Of a DNA stretch of 64,000 nucleotides, positions 63,431 to 64,000 are shown in pieces. Made by a program: the position numbers and the translations under genes. The notes below the pieces were generated by a model. It did not search any database and was not told where the DNA came from. It saw only the letters and a list, made by a program, of their open reading frames with translations. This DNA comes from Streptomyces cylindrosporus (GTDB lineage: Bacteria; Actinomycetota; Actinomycetes; Streptomycetales; Streptomycetaceae). Position 1 is the stretch's first letter; each line of letters begins with the position of its first letter. The stretch is taken from NCBI RefSeq assembly GCF_022698165.1, contig NZ_JALDAY010000011.1:310001-374000 (forward strand), written 5' to 3'.

Positions 63431-63472
63431 AGACCCCCTCCATATCGCGTCTCCGCGAAGTGGAGGGGGTCT
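63431..63472. terminator. Terminator between the MFS fusion and the tRNA-Tyr remnant
   Basis: A 12-bp perfect stem (AGACCCCCTCCA at 63431-63442 with 63461-63472) enclosing a smaller hairpin. It lies about 160 bp after the MFS gene and ten bases past the 3' end of the tRNA-Tyr fragment, so it is probably the original tRNA-Tyr terminator, working in both directions. Confidence 0.75.
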
Positions 63473-63481
63473 TCCCCGAAG

Positions 63482-63532
63482 TGGCGGCGCCAGGATTCGA
63501 ACCTGGGAAGGCTGAGTCGGCAGATTTACAGT
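63482..63532 (-). tRNA. 3' half of tRNA-Tyr (attachment-site copy)
   Basis: On the minus strand this 51-nt stretch starts ACTGTAAATCTGCC (anticodon GTA) and continues through the class II variable arm and the T-arm CCAGGTTCGAATCCTGG to GCGCCGCCA, the 3' end of tRNA-Tyr. The bases before it cannot form the 5' side of the anticodon stem, so the 5' half is missing. This is what remains at one end of an element that integrated into tRNA-Tyr; the complete tRNA would be at the other end. SLP1 of Streptomyces coelicolor uses a tRNA-Tyr site in this chromosomal neighbourhood. Confidence 0.85.
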
Positions 63533-63613
63533 GGGCTGGAGATCATGGCTCTGAGCTGCGCCTTCCGCTCTGATTCAGTGTCATGGCCCGTGGCTAGCCC
63601 GGATCTTGGTCCG

Positions 63614-64000
63614 TCAGGCCGCTTCTCCGTGTCCTCCCTGGGCATCATCTGGGCCCTCTTCCTTGGCGTGCCGGTCGCCGTCCGGGCCCTCGGCGGAGTC
63701 CTCGGAGGGCGGACCCACGCGGTCATCGATGTCGATGCGGACACGGTCAGGGGCGCTGCCGGAGTTGTGCGATGGAGCGCTCGCCTCCACGATCTTGGCG
63801 ATGCGCTCGTGGAGGAGACCTGCGATCGCTCGGGTACCGAGGTCGGCGTCGGGGTCGTCCTGGACGTCACCGAGCCGGGTCAGGACGGCGACCAGGCTGG
63901 GACCTGAGACCTCGACGAGAACGGCATCCGAGGCGTCCTTCACCTCACCGGGGATGCAGAAGTGCCGGTCCCTGCTGGCGTGTTCGACGAGGAACGCCCA
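63614..64000 (-). CDS. Partial gene at the edge of the integrated element
   Basis: A reading frame that runs off the right edge; 128 residues are visible. It enters as WAFLVEHASRDRHF and continues CIPGEVKDASDAVLVEVSGP, then LVAVLTRLGDVQDDPDADLGTRAIAGLLHERIAKIVEAS, with a charged Gly/Asp/Glu tail. The GTG at 63943 is an internal codon rather than the start, since the frame is coding-like further upstream. I do not recognise the family. It is most likely element-borne. Confidence 0.6.
   Translation of the reverse strand, partial: WAFLVEHASRDRHFCIPGEVKDASDAVLVEVSGPSLVAVLTRLGDVQDDPDADLGTRAIAGLLHERIAKIVEASAPSHNSGSAPDRVRIDIDDRVGPPSEDSAEGPDGDRHAKEEGPDDAQGGHGEAA

Overview
The window is chromosomal DNA of a Streptomyces species. 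GC content is very high throughout, the ribosomal and RNA polymerase genes have the gene order and lengths known from Streptomyces (RpoB 1161 aa with a TTG start, RpoC 1299 aa, an acidic N-terminal extension on NusG), rare TTA leucine codons occur, and the right edge carries a tRNA-Tyr remnant of the kind left by SLP1-type integrative elements.

Layout. 1-16.0 kb (minus strand): the fused S10, spc and alpha clusters, transcribed rpsJ-rplC-rplD-rplW-rplB-rpsS-rplV-rpsC-rplP-rpmC-rpsQ, rplN-rplX-rplE-rpsN-rpsH-rplF-rplR-rpsE-rpmD-rplO, secY-adk-map, infA-rpmJ-rpsM-rpsK-rpoA; rplQ lies just off the left edge. 16.1-20.8 kb: accessory genes (P-loop NTPase with TPR-like repeats, a secreted protein, a membrane acyltransferase). 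21-25.4 kb: the str operon rpsL-rpsG-fusA-tuf. 25.7-33.3 kb: a DUF1707-type membrane protein, then a plus-strand six-gene accessory locus. 33.4-47.4 kb: secE-nusG, rplK-rplA, two lipoproteins, rplJ-rplL and rpoB-rpoC. 47.5-63.3 kb: tRNA-Trp, an aminotransferase, an adenosine deaminase, two TetR-controlled units, murB, two MaoC-type dehydratase subunits, rpmG, tRNA-Met, tRNA-Thr, an amidohydrolase with a serine-rich N-terminus, an NAD(P)-binding protein, a Nudix hydrolase and an MFS transporter fused to extracellular-type repeats. 63.48-64 kb: a 3' half of tRNA-Tyr and the edge of a probable integrated element.

The most interesting region is 26.5-33.3 kb. A Crp-family regulator with an intact cyclic-nucleotide pocket is followed by a class III nucleotide cyclase that keeps its metal and transition-state residues, a P-loop NTPase with alpha-helical repeats, an SPFH-like coiled-coil protein, a small three-TM protein with the features of the Pycsar effector PycTM (DUF5706), and an HtpX-like M48 zinc protease. 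The last five genes overlap or nearly touch. A Crp-type dyad lies in front of the cyclase, and three of the six genes contain a TTA codon, which predicts bldA dependence. I read this as an expanded Pycsar-like cyclic-nucleotide defence system with its own Crp sensor and a membrane protease arm. That function is inferred from sequence and context only.

Other notable points are a duplicated 3' end of map next to the intact gene, a nearly identical 25-nt leader element in front of both the rpsJ and rpsL operons, paired 18-bp TetR operators around a drug-efflux gene, and the integrated-element boundary at tRNA-Tyr.
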